Shown: positions 42,695 to 50,053, counted from the stretch's first letter. The stretch is DNA of 64,000 nucleotides from Patescibacteria group bacterium (GCA_041661625.1 JBAZUB010000001.1:434001-498000), one strand, 5' to 3'. Made by a program: numbers and translations. The notes: a model not told the origin generated them from the sequence alone.

Positions 42695-42757
42695 TCGCCT
42701 GACAAGACTGTCTGAATTAGATTGCCCGGGTCTATTGGACAAACTTGGAGGTGGATC

Positions 42758-43000
42758 ATGAGAACACTGCGCTCTTTGTTTGTCGCCGGTTTCACTGTCG
42801 GAACCATCGTTACATACTACCACGGATCGCATCCTTCAGGCTCCGTTGTGTACTATGGATTTCTAACCCTGATGGCTGTTTCAGCGCTCGGTATGGCGCT
42901 AGTAGTTGGCACCATTGGAAGTCAGACACGTAGCGTTACTCGCTCCACCGTATCCCACGTGTCCATCCCCCCACACGTACTTCGAGACGGAGGAGATTGA
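42758..43000 (+). CDS. Small two-helix membrane protein
   Basis: 80 residues with two membrane helices (SLFVAGFTVGTIVTYY and VVYYGFLTLMAVSALGMALV) and a short polar tail. Family not recognised. The ATG follows GGAGGTG with good spacing. The next gene starts 3 bases after its stop, and the GGAGG of that gene lies inside this one, so the two are co-translated. Confidence 0.8.
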   Translation: MRTLRSLFVAGFTVGTIVTYYHGSHPSGSVVYYGFLTLMAVSALGMALVVGTIGSQTRSVTRSTVSHVSIPPHVLRDGGD

Positions 43001-43002
43001 AG

Positions 43003-43257
43003 ATGTACACACTGTCGTGTGTCGAGAAGTATGTCGCCGACCACGCTGGACAATTTGGCGAAGCGGCCGTCGGTGTCCTACAACGAGCCAGGAGTTGCTC
43101 GATCAGAGGAGCCATCCCCGAGAGCCTGATCCAGTCAATCCTCGGTGATGCCCTTCTGGCTGAAGAGTTCGATCGGCTGGTGACCAATGACCCCGGATAC
43201 ATCCGACTGGTGGCCGAAGCCACCCAAGCGCTGACTAGGCCGCCGGAATCACCGTAA
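43003..43257 (+). CDS. Hypothetical helical protein, partner of the two-helix membrane protein
   Basis: 84 residues, mostly helical (EKYVADHAGQFGEAAVGVLQ; SLIQSILGDALLAEEFDRLV), no membrane segment, family not recognised. The ATG at 43003 has GGAGG 8 bases upstream, overlapping the end of the preceding gene. An in-frame TTG two codons earlier is less likely. A terminator follows 27 bases after the stop. Confidence 0.78.
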   Translation: MYTLSCVEKYVADHAGQFGEAAVGVLQRARSCSIRGAIPESLIQSILGDALLAEEFDRLVTNDPGYIRLVAEATQALTRPPESP

Positions 43258-43283
43258 CCACTGCCACGCCGGCACCCAAGTTC

Positions 43284-43316
43284 CCCTGAACCACTCTGGC
43301 TCAGGGATTTTCTTTT
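43284..43316 (+). terminator. Terminator, first copy of a duplicated sequence
   Basis: CCCTGA/TCAGGG stem with inner CCA/TGG, then ATTTTCTTTTC. The 27 bases through ATTTT are identical to the terminator at 44180. Confidence 0.85.
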
Positions 43317-43333
43317 CGGCTAATAAAACATAC

Positions 43334-43362
43334 TTGCTTCAATTATATCTTTGTGGTTAGAT
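43334..43362 (+). promoter_or_regulatory. Possible promoter of the gene at 43394
   Basis: TTGCTT, 17-base spacer, TTAGAT; near-identical in layout to the promoter at 42666. Confidence 0.45.
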
Positions 43363-43393
43363 AAGCCCGGCTACAACCACCCGGGAGGGAGCT

Positions 43394-44185
43394 GTGGAAC
43401 CTTACAAAATTATGGAGCAAGACATCCCGGCTTGGTACGAGCTGGGGGTCAAGGGCACGAATCTATTCGTGACCATGTCGATCGAGACGGCCGCTGAAGT
43501 TGACCACGCATTGACTCGCCGTGTTGAGGACACACAGTCGAAGTCACGGCTGTTGGGAATTCGCCCTTTTGAGAACTACCGGCATATGCTCGTGTTCTGC
43601 CATTGGGGTTTCGGCGGATGTGCCACCGCACAAAGCGATAGTTCGGGTATTGTCCGAATGACATTCGCCATTCCACCGGTGATCACTGGCGTCTTGACGG
43701 GTGACTGGTCGGCTGTGCATGCCGTCGCCGCTACGCTCGAATATCTGTTTTGGGCACTGCAGGTCTGCCCGCTTACCTCAACCGCTGGACCACCACAGCT
43801 GTTCGTCGTTTCGACCAGCATCGAAATGCGGGATTGCTATGGCGCTCCGATCACTGTCAAGGCCAGTCGCGCCGTAAGCGACTGGATGAGGCGCAACCAA
43901 CCGTCGCGCCTACCGCTAGTCGAACAGGCCATGGAGAAAGTATACAGAACCATGGTGCCGACATTCCCGACGCATAACGAATGTCGCTTCGTCAGCACAC
44001 CGCCTCGGTGGTTCCATCTGGAATGCCCGGGTGACGCGTGCGGTATTGACCCATACAATCTGGACTACCCCGATTTGGATCAGGGATACGAACTGTGTCC
44101 GCACAATACCGATTCGGCCATTCACCAGCTGACGTTGCTAGCCGGCCTGGCCGCACTGCATCAGGTCATCCGAAACACCCCCTGA
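43394..44185 (+). CDS. Orphan hypothetical protein
   Basis: 263 residues, family not recognised. No signal peptide, mixed alpha/beta composition with a central region of conserved-looking strands (YRHMLVFCHWGFGGCATAQS; QLFVVSTSIEMRDCYGAPIT) and nine cysteines. A cysteine-containing C-terminal stretch has HLECPGDACGIDPYNLDYPD. The start is GTG, supported by GGGAGGGAG immediately upstream. It has its own promoter and a terminator that is a copy of the previous gene's, suggesting that these units duplicated or arrived together. Confidence 0.8.
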   Translation: MEPYKIMEQDIPAWYELGVKGTNLFVTMSIETAAEVDHALTRRVEDTQSKSRLLGIRPFENYRHMLVFCHWGFGGCATAQSDSSGIVRMTFAIPPVITGVLTGDWSAVHAVAATLEYLFWALQVCPLTSTAGPPQLFVVSTSIEMRDCYGAPITVKASRAVSDWMRRNQPSRLPLVEQAMEKVYRTMVPTFPTHNECRFVSTPPRWFHLECPGDACGIDPYNLDYPDLDQGYELCPHNTDSAIHQLTLLAGLAALHQVIRNTP

Positions 44186-44214
44186 ACCACTCTGGCTCAG
44201 GGATTTTATTTTGC
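44180..44214 (+). terminator. Terminator, second copy of a duplicated sequence
   Basis: CCCTGA/TCAGGG stem followed by ATTTTATTTT. It overlaps the last codons of the gene at 43394 and is identical over 27 bases to 43284. Confidence 0.85.
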
Positions 44215-44263
44215 ATAAGAAAATGGCGAGTCCCGTAGGTCTCGCCTGTTCGAATCATTACAA

Positions 44264-44599
44264 CTATCGGCTCGGTGACGTTTTCAGTCCCCAGAAAGGT
44301 TCGAGCTGGTGGCCTGAGCTATCCCAGACCACCACGGGAGCCTGATCGAACTCGTCCAGCCAGACGATGAAGTGTTCCGTGGGGCATACCTCGCGACCAT
44401 GACCCTCACAGCAAACATACATACTCCGCTGGCCCGGGTTACCGCCGCCCTCTCGGCTGGGACTTTGAAACTTCTGACTGGCGAGAGCTTGGAAGCCACC
44501 CGTGGCCGGATCAAAGCTGGCAATTCGGTGGGTATGTTCACCCATGCCAATCGGCCTACCACAGTGCTCACAACGATCAGAGCCGGTTACTTCGGGCAT
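44264..44599 (-). CDS. Orphan protein with zinc-ribbon-like cysteine motifs
   Basis: 111 residues. CEHCGRPIGMGEHTHRI gives C-x2-C followed by H-x-H, and YVCCEGHGREVCPTEHFIVW gives a second Cys/His cluster, so one or two zinc sites are likely. The ending VVVWDSSGHQLEPFWGL is strand-rich. Family not recognised. The ATG at 44597-44599 has GGAGG 7 bases upstream. Its own TTGACT, 17, TAAGAT promoter lies 33 bases further up. Confidence 0.8.
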   Translation of the reverse strand: MPEVTGSDRCEHCGRPIGMGEHTHRIASFDPATGGFQALASQKFQSPSREGGGNPGQRSMYVCCEGHGREVCPTEHFIVWLDEFDQAPVVVWDSSGHQLEPFWGLKTSPSR

Positions 44600-44632
44600 C
44601 CGTTCCTCCTTTGGCCCCAAAACACCGCCGGA

Positions 44633-44661
44633 ATCTTATAACGGGCGAAATATATAGTCAA
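44633..44661 (-). promoter_or_regulatory. Promoter of the orphan gene at 44599
   Basis: TTGACT, 17-base spacer, TAAGAT on the minus strand. The -10 hexamer is identical to that of the promoter at 49654. The rest of the 324-base gap up to 44923 holds only the promoter at 44874. Confidence 0.7.
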
Positions 44662-44873
44662 GATTTATTTTAATACATCCATATTACCTCTTCGCATAAC
44701 GATAAAATTTCCCTTACAGGCGCTAGACTATAACCATTAGTTAAAGTTTTTATTTATTCATTCTAATGGTGTATGCTGAAACGATAACAAACTCTAACAC
44801 AATCACATATGCCCACAAAACCGACAGGCCGCTGCTATAAATTACCGCTGGTGTATTTATACCAATTGGCCGT

Positions 44874-44902
44874 TTGATGTTATACTTATCGAGTAGTAAA
44901 TA
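44874..44902 (+). promoter_or_regulatory. Probable promoter of the exonuclease gene
   Basis: TTGATG, 17-base spacer, TAAATA, giving a short leader of about 15 bases before the ATG at 44924. Confidence 0.55.
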
Positions 44903-44923
44903 ATCAAAATATTAAAGTATATT

Positions 44924-45484
44924 ATGCCTCCCGAATTTGTCATCTTTGATCTAGAAACCACCGGCTTGAAACCGCGCTGGAACGAAATTATTGAAATCGG
45001 CGCTATACGAGTATCGGCTGACTTAACAACCGAAATAGGTCAGTTCGAAAAGAAGGTTCTGCCAACCCATATTGAAACGGCTGATCCGGAATCACTCAAG
45101 GTTAATGGCTACCTACCAATCAACTGGACCGACGCGATAGATTTAAAAACGGCTTTGATTGAGTTTGCCGGCTTTTCCAAAGGCGGGCTATTGGCTGGCT
45201 ATAACGTTTCATTTGACTGGATGTTCCTGAAAGAGGCCTGTGTGCAACATAACGTGAAGTTCGAAATCGACTATCATGTTTTCGACGTTTTCTCGGTGGC
45301 GTGGCTGCACTGTCAAACCTTCGCTCAACCAAAATCGCTTAGCTTGTCCAGCCAGGCACAATTATATGCTTTGCCGCCTCAACCCGAGCCGCACACCGCT
45401 CTAGCTGACGCTCGATTGACGCTGGGTCTGCTCCAGGCCGTTAGCCGCCGCATGGGTCTGACCAATAAATACTTCACCGTCTAG
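44924..45484 (+). CDS. DEDDh 3'-5' exonuclease (DnaQ-like)
   Basis: 186 residues. Exo I is FVIFDLETTGLKPRWNEIIE (Asp, Glu), Exo II is GYNVSFDWMFLKEAC (Asp), and Exo III is PHTALADARLTLGLLQ (His and Asp), so all DEDDh residues are present. It resembles the epsilon subunit/ExoX-type exonuclease domain without further domains, so it could proofread for DNA polymerase III or act in repair or RNA processing. It is convergent with the patatin gene, and the two stop codons share the bases CTAG. Confidence 0.9.
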   Translation: MPPEFVIFDLETTGLKPRWNEIIEIGAIRVSADLTTEIGQFEKKVLPTHIETADPESLKVNGYLPINWTDAIDLKTALIEFAGFSKGGLLAGYNVSFDWMFLKEACVQHNVKFEIDYHVFDVFSVAWLHCQTFAQPKSLSLSSQAQLYALPPQPEPHTALADARLTLGLLQAVSRRMGLTNKYFTV

Positions 45485-46296
45485 TTAACCATCCTGCGAA
45501 TCGCAGCTGCGTGGCGTTTTACCTCTATTTCTCCCGACAAAATGTTCTGCCGGACGGTTTCCATTTTAAAGAAGTCATTGAATCCCACTAATTTTTCTCC
45601 GTGAATATCGGGTTCGAGGATTATATCAGAATTGGAAATGGTTTGGTTTGAAAAATGATGCCGAATGATCGTCAGCGCCCGATAGGCCACATCGGTAATG
45701 TTAAGCTTCGGCAGTGGTGTCAGCTGAAAACTGGAATCAAGATTCACGGCCAGCACTATATCCGCGCCCATCGTTCGAACCACGTCGTCCGGTACCGGAT
45801 TGGACAAGCCGCCATCGGCCAATAGCCACTTGGCTTTCTTGACGGGGGTAAAAACCGGTGTCGCCGCGATACTACTCCGCACTGCTTGTCCCACATCCCC
45901 GGTTTGCAGATGAACCTCATCACCGGTCTGTAAATCGGTGGCCACCACAACCAGTGGAATGTTTAGGTCTTCAAATTTAGCGCGTTTAAGCTGGGTATGT
46001 AACAGCCGCTCGACTTTATTGCCCGCCATAAAGCCCCCTTTAAGCGTCGGATCCATCAAAGCCAGCCAATTCCGAAAGGTGCTGTGTTCCAATACAAATT
46101 TCTCCAGCCGTTCCGCGCTACCCCAAACTGAATAGAGCGCGCCAATTAATGCGCCAATACTCGATCCGGCAATATAATCAATCGGAATCTGCATCTTCTC
46201 TAATTGCTTCAGCACGCCGATGTGCGCCAAGCCCCTAACGCCACCGGAACCCAACGCGATTCCGATTTTCTTCTTTGATCGTTTAACTTTATTCAT
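45481..46296 (-). CDS. Patatin-like phospholipase family protein (RssA-like)
   Basis: Putative serine acyl hydrolase with a Ser-Asp dyad. IGIALGSGGVRGLAHIGVLK is the oxyanion-hole glycine-rich loop, YIAGSSIGALIGALY has the nucleophile in G-x-S-x-G, and LLADGGLSNPVPDDVV has the catalytic Asp in DGG. The 271 residues correspond to the bacterial RssA/YchK type. It is cytoplasmic or membrane-associated. The basic N-terminus (KVKRSKKK) may aid membrane contact. The substrate is unknown. Confidence 0.92.
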   Translation of the reverse strand: MNKVKRSKKKIGIALGSGGVRGLAHIGVLKQLEKMQIPIDYIAGSSIGALIGALYSVWGSAERLEKFVLEHSTFRNWLALMDPTLKGGFMAGNKVERLLHTQLKRAKFEDLNIPLVVVATDLQTGDEVHLQTGDVGQAVRSSIAATPVFTPVKKAKWLLADGGLSNPVPDDVVRTMGADIVLAVNLDSSFQLTPLPKLNITDVAYRALTIIRHHFSNQTISNSDIILEPDIHGEKLVGFNDFFKMETVRQNILSGEIEVKRHAAAIRRMVN

Positions 46297-46335
46297 ATTT
46301 TCATTCTATCAATTATTATCCGATACGCCTAGCTA

Positions 46336-46370
46336 AAAACAAACACCATAAGATTTTTTGTCTTATGGCG
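46336..46370 (-). terminator. Terminator of the secreted repeat protein gene
   Basis: CGCCATAAGA with TCTTATGGTG (one mismatch) around a CAAAAAA loop, then TTTGTTTTT on the minus strand, 33 bases after the stop. Confidence 0.8.
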
Positions 46371-46402
46371 TTGTTATATATAACTGCTGGTTTTTGTCTA
46401 TA

Positions 46403-47350
46403 CTATTTCTTCAGCTCGATGCAGTCTAGTGTATTATCATACATATTGGCACTTGTATCATCGGTACTCCATTGTAGCGCTACAGTATGCGCACCCGCCG
46501 CAACCGATATAATCGCGTGCGTCTCCAAGCTGGCGGTGCTGACTAAACCGGCCGATGTCCTGGTAATACGCATCGTCCCAGGAATCACTGTGCCATCCAT
46601 CAGCATCTGTATTCTGATTGCCTCATAGTCGTTAATGGTGTCGCCCCACCCGCTCCAGGAACAAAATAACGAACTGGCTCCGGTAGTAATCGAAAGAGAG
46701 GTTAGGGTGCCAAAACCATCAGCTTGAAGAATATTAGTATATGAGACCAGCGTACCCTGGACACCTTGCGTGACCGCGCCGCTGGCAATATCAGCGGAAG
46801 CTATCGTACCATCGTTGATTTTTGCGCTGGTGATTGAACTATCGGCCAAATCGGCTGTGGCAATAGTGCCGTCAGTAATCTTTGCTGTGGTGACAGAATC
46901 GCTGGCTAGGTTACTCAAGCTTATAATCCCGGAGCCAACCAGGCTCGTGGCAGTCAAGACACCAGTGGAAATTGAAGCAGAGGTCAACGAGCCGGCCACT
47001 TCCATGTTATCGTTTACCAAGAAGGGTTGGGTGTCAGTCACGCCAGCCAGCGCTCCCCGATATACCCGGCCATCGATTCTGACATTGTCGCCAAAAGCTA
47101 CCGGATTATCACCACCGGCCGAAGTCTTGGTGTCGTTGATGATGGTTCCGTTGAAAAAAGTTACTCCGCCCGCCCCCTGCGCCCCGACTTTCAACGAATC
47201 CACAATTAGAGTACCGTCAAGATCAAATGCCTCTCCCGATTTTCCTCCCAATACTGAAGTAATATTTCGCGTGGTTGCGGCATAAACAATGCCGCCGGTT
47301 ATCAGAACCGAGATGGCTACAACTATAGTGGTGATTAATACTCTTTTCAT
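46403..47350 (-). CDS. Secreted repeat protein, probable surface fibre
   Basis: 315 residues. A cleavable-type signal (ITTIVVAISVLITGGIVYAA) is followed by Thr/Ser/Gly-rich sequence. The centre holds repeats with the DxxITxAKIxDGTI pattern (SVTTAKITDGTIATADLADS, then SITSAKINDGTIASADIASG), as in beta-helical phage tail or surface fibres. A C-terminal globular beta domain with two cysteines follows. A strong AAAGGAG ribosome site precedes the ATG at 47350. Monocistronic. It probably decorates the cell surface; the target is unknown. Confidence 0.82.
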   Translation of the reverse strand: MKRVLITTIVVAISVLITGGIVYAATTRNITSVLGGKSGEAFDLDGTLIVDSLKVGAQGAGGVTFFNGTIINDTKTSAGGDNPVAFGDNVRIDGRVYRGALAGVTDTQPFLVNDNMEVAGSLTSASISTGVLTATSLVGSGIISLSNLASDSVTTAKITDGTIATADLADSSITSAKINDGTIASADIASGAVTQGVQGTLVSYTNILQADGFGTLTSLSITTGASSLFCSWSGWGDTINDYEAIRIQMLMDGTVIPGTMRITRTSAGLVSTASLETHAIISVAAGAHTVALQWSTDDTSANMYDNTLDCIELKK

Positions 47351-47446
47351 TTTTCTCCTTTGTTATTTAATTAATGTGTTTATATACTTTATTTTATTAT
47401 AACACTTACTACGAGATTATTGAATAATGCCGTTCTTACATGACAC

Positions 47447-47475
47447 TTGTCAGATGCTGGATATGCTGCTAATAT
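47447..47475 (+). promoter_or_regulatory. Promoter of the tRNA-His unit
   Basis: TTGTCA, 17-base spacer, TAATAT, predicting a start near 47482, eight bases before the split tRNA-His copy. The same relation is seen at tRNA-Arg. Confidence 0.6.
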
Positions 47476-47489
47476 GTGAAAGAGCTTTC

Positions 47490-47576
47490 GTGGTGGCCAT
47501 AGTCCCGACGTTCCGCTACGCGGAAGTCGGGATCCCGATCGGTCATTTTATGACCGCATCGGGACTCAATTGGTAG
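47490..47576 (+). other. Split 5' half of a tRNA-His-like sequence with twin hairpins
   Basis: GTGGTGGCCATAG (47490-47502) is identical to 47606-47618, the start of tRNA-His with its flank. A 62-base insert (47503-47564) follows, made of two adjacent hairpins. Each has a 7-bp outer stem, one bulged base and a 6-bp inner stem. The first is TCCCGAC...GTCGGGA and the second TCCCGAT...ATCGGGA. The copy resumes with CTCAATTGGTAG (47565-47576), 11 of 12 bases like the D arm of tRNA-His. Confidence 0.85.
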
Positions 47577-47607
47577 TTTAGCGATGCGGTATTGAAAAGT
47601 AATGTGT

Positions 47608-47684
47608 GGTGGCCATAGCTCAATTAGTAGAGCACCGGTCTGTGGCACCGGCGGTTGAGGGTGCAATTCCCTCTGGCCACCCCA
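47608..47684 (+). tRNA. tRNA-His (anticodon GTG)
   Basis: Acceptor GTGGCCA with TGGCCAC, extra 5' G at 47608 opposite C73 (the tRNA-His identity pair), D stem GCTC/GAGC, anticodon stem CCGGT/ACCGG with loop CTGTGGC (anticodon GTG), T stem GAGGG/CCCTC, encoded CCA. 77 bases including G-1 and CCA. The Nudix gene begins 29 bases later and may share the transcript. Confidence 0.97.
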
Positions 47685-47712
47685 GTCAGAGCTTAGCCGA
47701 CCACTCGAAAAC

Positions 47713-48225
47713 ATGCTCTACAATAATTGCCCAAAATGCGGTTGGAAGTATTCTGGCCAAGGACTAAAACACATACTCAGTTGTACTAAGTGTGGATTTA
47801 CCTTTTATATTAATTCAAAGCCAACGGCCAGTGCAATTATTGTTGATGGTGACAAGATTCTTCTTGGGAAACGACGCATAGAACCGTCAAAAGGTAAATG
47901 GGATGTCATTGGCGGTTTTTTAGATTTTGGGGAACACCCCGAAGTCGGAGTTAGGCGAGAAGTCAAAGAGGAAACCGGGCTAGACGTGATAATTGATGGT
48001 CTGCTTGGGTTTTTTATGGACACATACGACCAGACTGGCGACGCAACGTTGAATATTTGTTTTGTGGTTAGGGCTATATCAAACCAATTGACTCCCGGAG
48101 ACGACATTGAAGAAGTTAGATGGTTTGCGCCTACCGAGATTCCAAACGACATTGCCTTCAAGAACGGCCGGGATATGATCGATGCCTGGATGAACGATCG
48201 TGTTATACGGTCGGCCAAATCATAA
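47713..48225 (+). CDS. Nudix hydrolase with N-terminal zinc ribbon
   Basis: 170 residues. A zinc ribbon (CPKCGW, then CTKCGF) precedes a Nudix domain whose box is GFLDFGE, seven residues, then REVKEETGL, a full match to Gx5Ex7REUxEExGU. The order of domains resembles NudC-type NADH pyrophosphatases and other zinc-ribbon Nudix proteins. The NudC SQPWPFPxS motif is absent, so the substrate is open. It begins 29 bases after tRNA-His, possibly on the same transcript. Confidence 0.9.
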   Translation: MLYNNCPKCGWKYSGQGLKHILSCTKCGFTFYINSKPTASAIIVDGDKILLGKRRIEPSKGKWDVIGGFLDFGEHPEVGVRREVKEETGLDVIIDGLLGFFMDTYDQTGDATLNICFVVRAISNQLTPGDDIEEVRWFAPTEIPNDIAFKNGRDMIDAWMNDRVIRSAKS

Positions 48226-48371
48226 TAGCCCTAATGATAGACACCGGCTGGGTTAATTTTCTCCAATCCTGGCCCCCTAATAACTACAGAAGAGTCTGGA
48301 TAAAATCAATCATGTTATTTTATTACTGCATGCTGTATAATAGCGGCAGGATAAATTAACAAATACTATCT

Positions 48372-49061
48372 ATGCTCAAGAAAAACAAACCTGTCATAAC
48401 CCAGCCCATGAACTACCACATGGTGATCCTGATCACCATCGCGGTTGTTGCGTTTGCCCTAGTTGCCTCCACTGTATATATTTACAGCCGGGACGATTTG
48501 GTAAATGGCGGCGCCTCCATCACCAGCAATCACCCCAAGAACGCTAACGCCTCCAACACCAACGGCGGTACAAATACCAATAGCGCTGCTAATACGAATA
48601 CCAATGTGATTACCGCTACGGCTAATTGGCCGACCTATACTAATACGCTTTATCATTACACAGTTAAATACCCAAACGGCTGGTCGGACGATAATACTGC
48701 CGATGCCAACCCAGCAATGTTTGCCGACCCGGTGGCCGTGGCTCAAACTGCCGATACCGAATTACTCCAGGGTTCAAAGATTGAAATAGTGGTCGATCAA
48801 AACGTAACGGCCACTATCCAGGATTTCGCGGCTGGCCAGGATGGCGAAGGTACGATTTTGAGCGAATCAAACGTGACCGTGGCCGACACCACTGGACTTT
48901 GGCGCGCCGTAAATGGTCCGCTGGGTTTTTATAATGTCATCTATGCCAAAAGTGGCACATCGATCTACCGCGTCATCCAGTATATCCCGAAAACCGAAGA
49001 CCGCGGCATGTACACCGCCATTTACGATCAGATGTTACTGAATTTCACACTCGTCAAATAG
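48372..49061 (+). CDS. Membrane-anchored protein with Asn/Thr linker and PsbP-like C-terminal domain
   Basis: 229 residues: a membrane helix (MVILITIAVVAFALVASTVY), an Asn/Thr/Ala-rich linker of about 40 residues, then a globular domain starting TLYHYTVKYPNGWSDDN. That pattern is common to PsbP-like and related extracytoplasmic domains. No catalytic residues are evident. The Asn/Thr linker resembles those in the 272-residue protein of the envelope operon, suggesting a shared style of surface tether. The start is an ATG after the AT-rich leader; a strong terminator follows. Confidence 0.8.
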   Translation: MLKKNKPVITQPMNYHMVILITIAVVAFALVASTVYIYSRDDLVNGGASITSNHPKNANASNTNGGTNTNSAANTNTNVITATANWPTYTNTLYHYTVKYPNGWSDDNTADANPAMFADPVAVAQTADTELLQGSKIEIVVDQNVTATIQDFAAGQDGEGTILSESNVTVADTTGLWRAVNGPLGFYNVIYAKSGTSIYRVIQYIPKTEDRGMYTAIYDQMLLNFTLVK

Positions 49062-49080
49062 ACCGCTTCCCTCATATAAC

Positions 49081-49110
49081 AAAATCGCGTCTGACCGGCG
49101 CGGTTTTTTG
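49081..49110 (+). terminator. Terminator of the gene at 48372
   Basis: AAAATCGCG with CGCGGTTTT (G-T pair allowed) around a 9-base loop, ending in a T6 run. It faces the terminator at 49112. Confidence 0.85.
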
Positions 49111-49111
49111 T

Positions 49112-49140
49112 CAAAAGAAAAACGGTAACCGTAGTTACCG
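49112..49140 (-). terminator. Terminator of the orphan gene at 49158
   Basis: CGGTAAC-TAC-GGTTACCG-type stem followed on the minus strand by TTTTTCTTTT. Confidence 0.85.
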
Positions 49141-49157
49141 CCTGTTACCGACCCGCC

Positions 49158-49604
49158 TCAACAGCTCAGCGCTTGCCGTTCCGCCGGTGTCAGATCGAGC
49201 GCGTCTGGCCGAACACACTTCGTTTGGATCAGACCGCGCAGCATTGCTTCGTGACCGGTAATTCCCGCCCGCATGAGCGCCAGATGTCTGCGCGCCCAAT
49301 GCAGTTGGAGCCGGTCTTCAAACCCGCTGATCTCTTCCGCCGAAGTTCCATGGCTGACATATTCCGTGCCAACCAACTCCTTCAGCTCGCGCAGATCATC
49401 CTCCTCCACTATCCCGCCCCGACACAGTAGCAGTATCTTATGAACAGCATATTGCTGACAATGCCGAACGGCGAGTCGAAGTTGTCTGGATCTACCACCG
49501 AACAGTGATGGATCGCCCAGCGCAGCATTGAGACCACCCAATGATTCCTTGTCAACGACACCAGCCGCGCACAGCACCAGTGCCTCATCGAACCGTTCGC
49601 TCAT
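49158..49604 (-). CDS. Orphan helical repeat protein
   Basis: 148 residues, family not recognised. Three similar helical units can be aligned: DEALVLCAAGVVDKESLGGL, HKILLLCRGGIVEEDDLREL and RRHLALMRAGITGHEAMLRG, sharing L-x-L-C/M-x-x/G-G-I/V and a following E-x-L-x-x-L. This suggests a small repeat fold for protein or nucleic acid contact. The ATG follows GGAGGAAACC. A TTGACA, 17, TAAGAT promoter and an own terminator make it a complete single-gene unit. Confidence 0.82.
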   Translation of the reverse strand: MSERFDEALVLCAAGVVDKESLGGLNAALGDPSLFGGRSRQLRLAVRHCQQYAVHKILLLCRGGIVEEDDLRELKELVGTEYVSHGTSAEEISGFEDRLQLHWARRHLALMRAGITGHEAMLRGLIQTKCVRPDALDLTPAERQALSC

Positions 49605-49653
49605 GGTTTCCTCCCATTGATCCGAGCGCCCTAACTGTACCGAATTCGATGCT

Positions 49654-49682
49654 ATCTTATATCGTTACCAATTACCTGTCAA
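49654..49682 (-). promoter_or_regulatory. Promoter of the orphan gene at 49604
   Basis: TTGACA, 17-base spacer, TAAGAT on the minus strand. Same -10 and spacing as the promoter at 44633. Confidence 0.75.
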
Positions 49683-49712
49683 TCGGTCAGGTATAGATAA
49701 CTAGCACAAAAG

Positions 49713-49745
49713 AAAAAGCCCACCAGCGAACTGACGGGACTTTTT
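49713..49745 (-). terminator. Terminator of the RNA-binding protein gene
   Basis: AAAAAG-T-CCC-GT-CAG pairs with CTG-GT-GGG-C-TTTTT on the minus strand, just after the stop of the RRM gene. Confidence 0.8.
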
Positions 49746-49753
49746 CCGAGATA

Positions 49754-50053
49754 CTAGAAGCTGCCTGATTGGTTCTGGAAGCCGTTGTCGCGGCGAGGTC
49801 GATCCGTCATTGGACGGGCCTCATTCACCACGATCGCTCGGCCACCCATTTCCTTACCGTCAAACATTTCGACCGCTTTCTTGGCTTCCTCATCGGAAGA
49901 CATTTCGACAAAGCCGAAACCCCGTGAACGGCCGGTCATCCGGTCCATTACTACCTGGGCTGTTTCGACGGTGCCGGCCGCGGCGAAGAATTCGCGCAGC
50001 TGATCGTCTGTGACGCTGTAGGAAAGGCTTCCCACAAAGAGTTTTTTTGCCAT
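49754..50053 (-). CDS. RRM-type RNA-binding protein
   Basis: 99 residues forming a single RNA recognition motif with RNP2 KLFVGSL at the N-terminus and RNP1 RGFGFVEM near residue 43, then a short Arg/Gln/Asn-rich tail (DRPRRDNGFQNQSG). Such small RRM proteins in bacteria are often cold-induced and act on mRNA structure. The gene has a strong promoter and a leader of about 90 bases, which could carry a temperature-sensitive fold, although none is proved by the sequence. Confidence 0.95.
   Translation of the reverse strand: MAKKLFVGSLSYSVTDDQLREFFAAAGTVETAQVVMDRMTGRSRGFGFVEMSSDEEAKKAVEMFDGKEMGGRAIVVNEARPMTDRPRRDNGFQNQSGSF

Noticed and set aside
46770..47285. Plus-strand frame of 171 codons opposite the secreted repeat protein
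   Set aside because: It mirrors the repetitive codons of the minus-strand gene, which has a signal peptide and a strong ribosome site.
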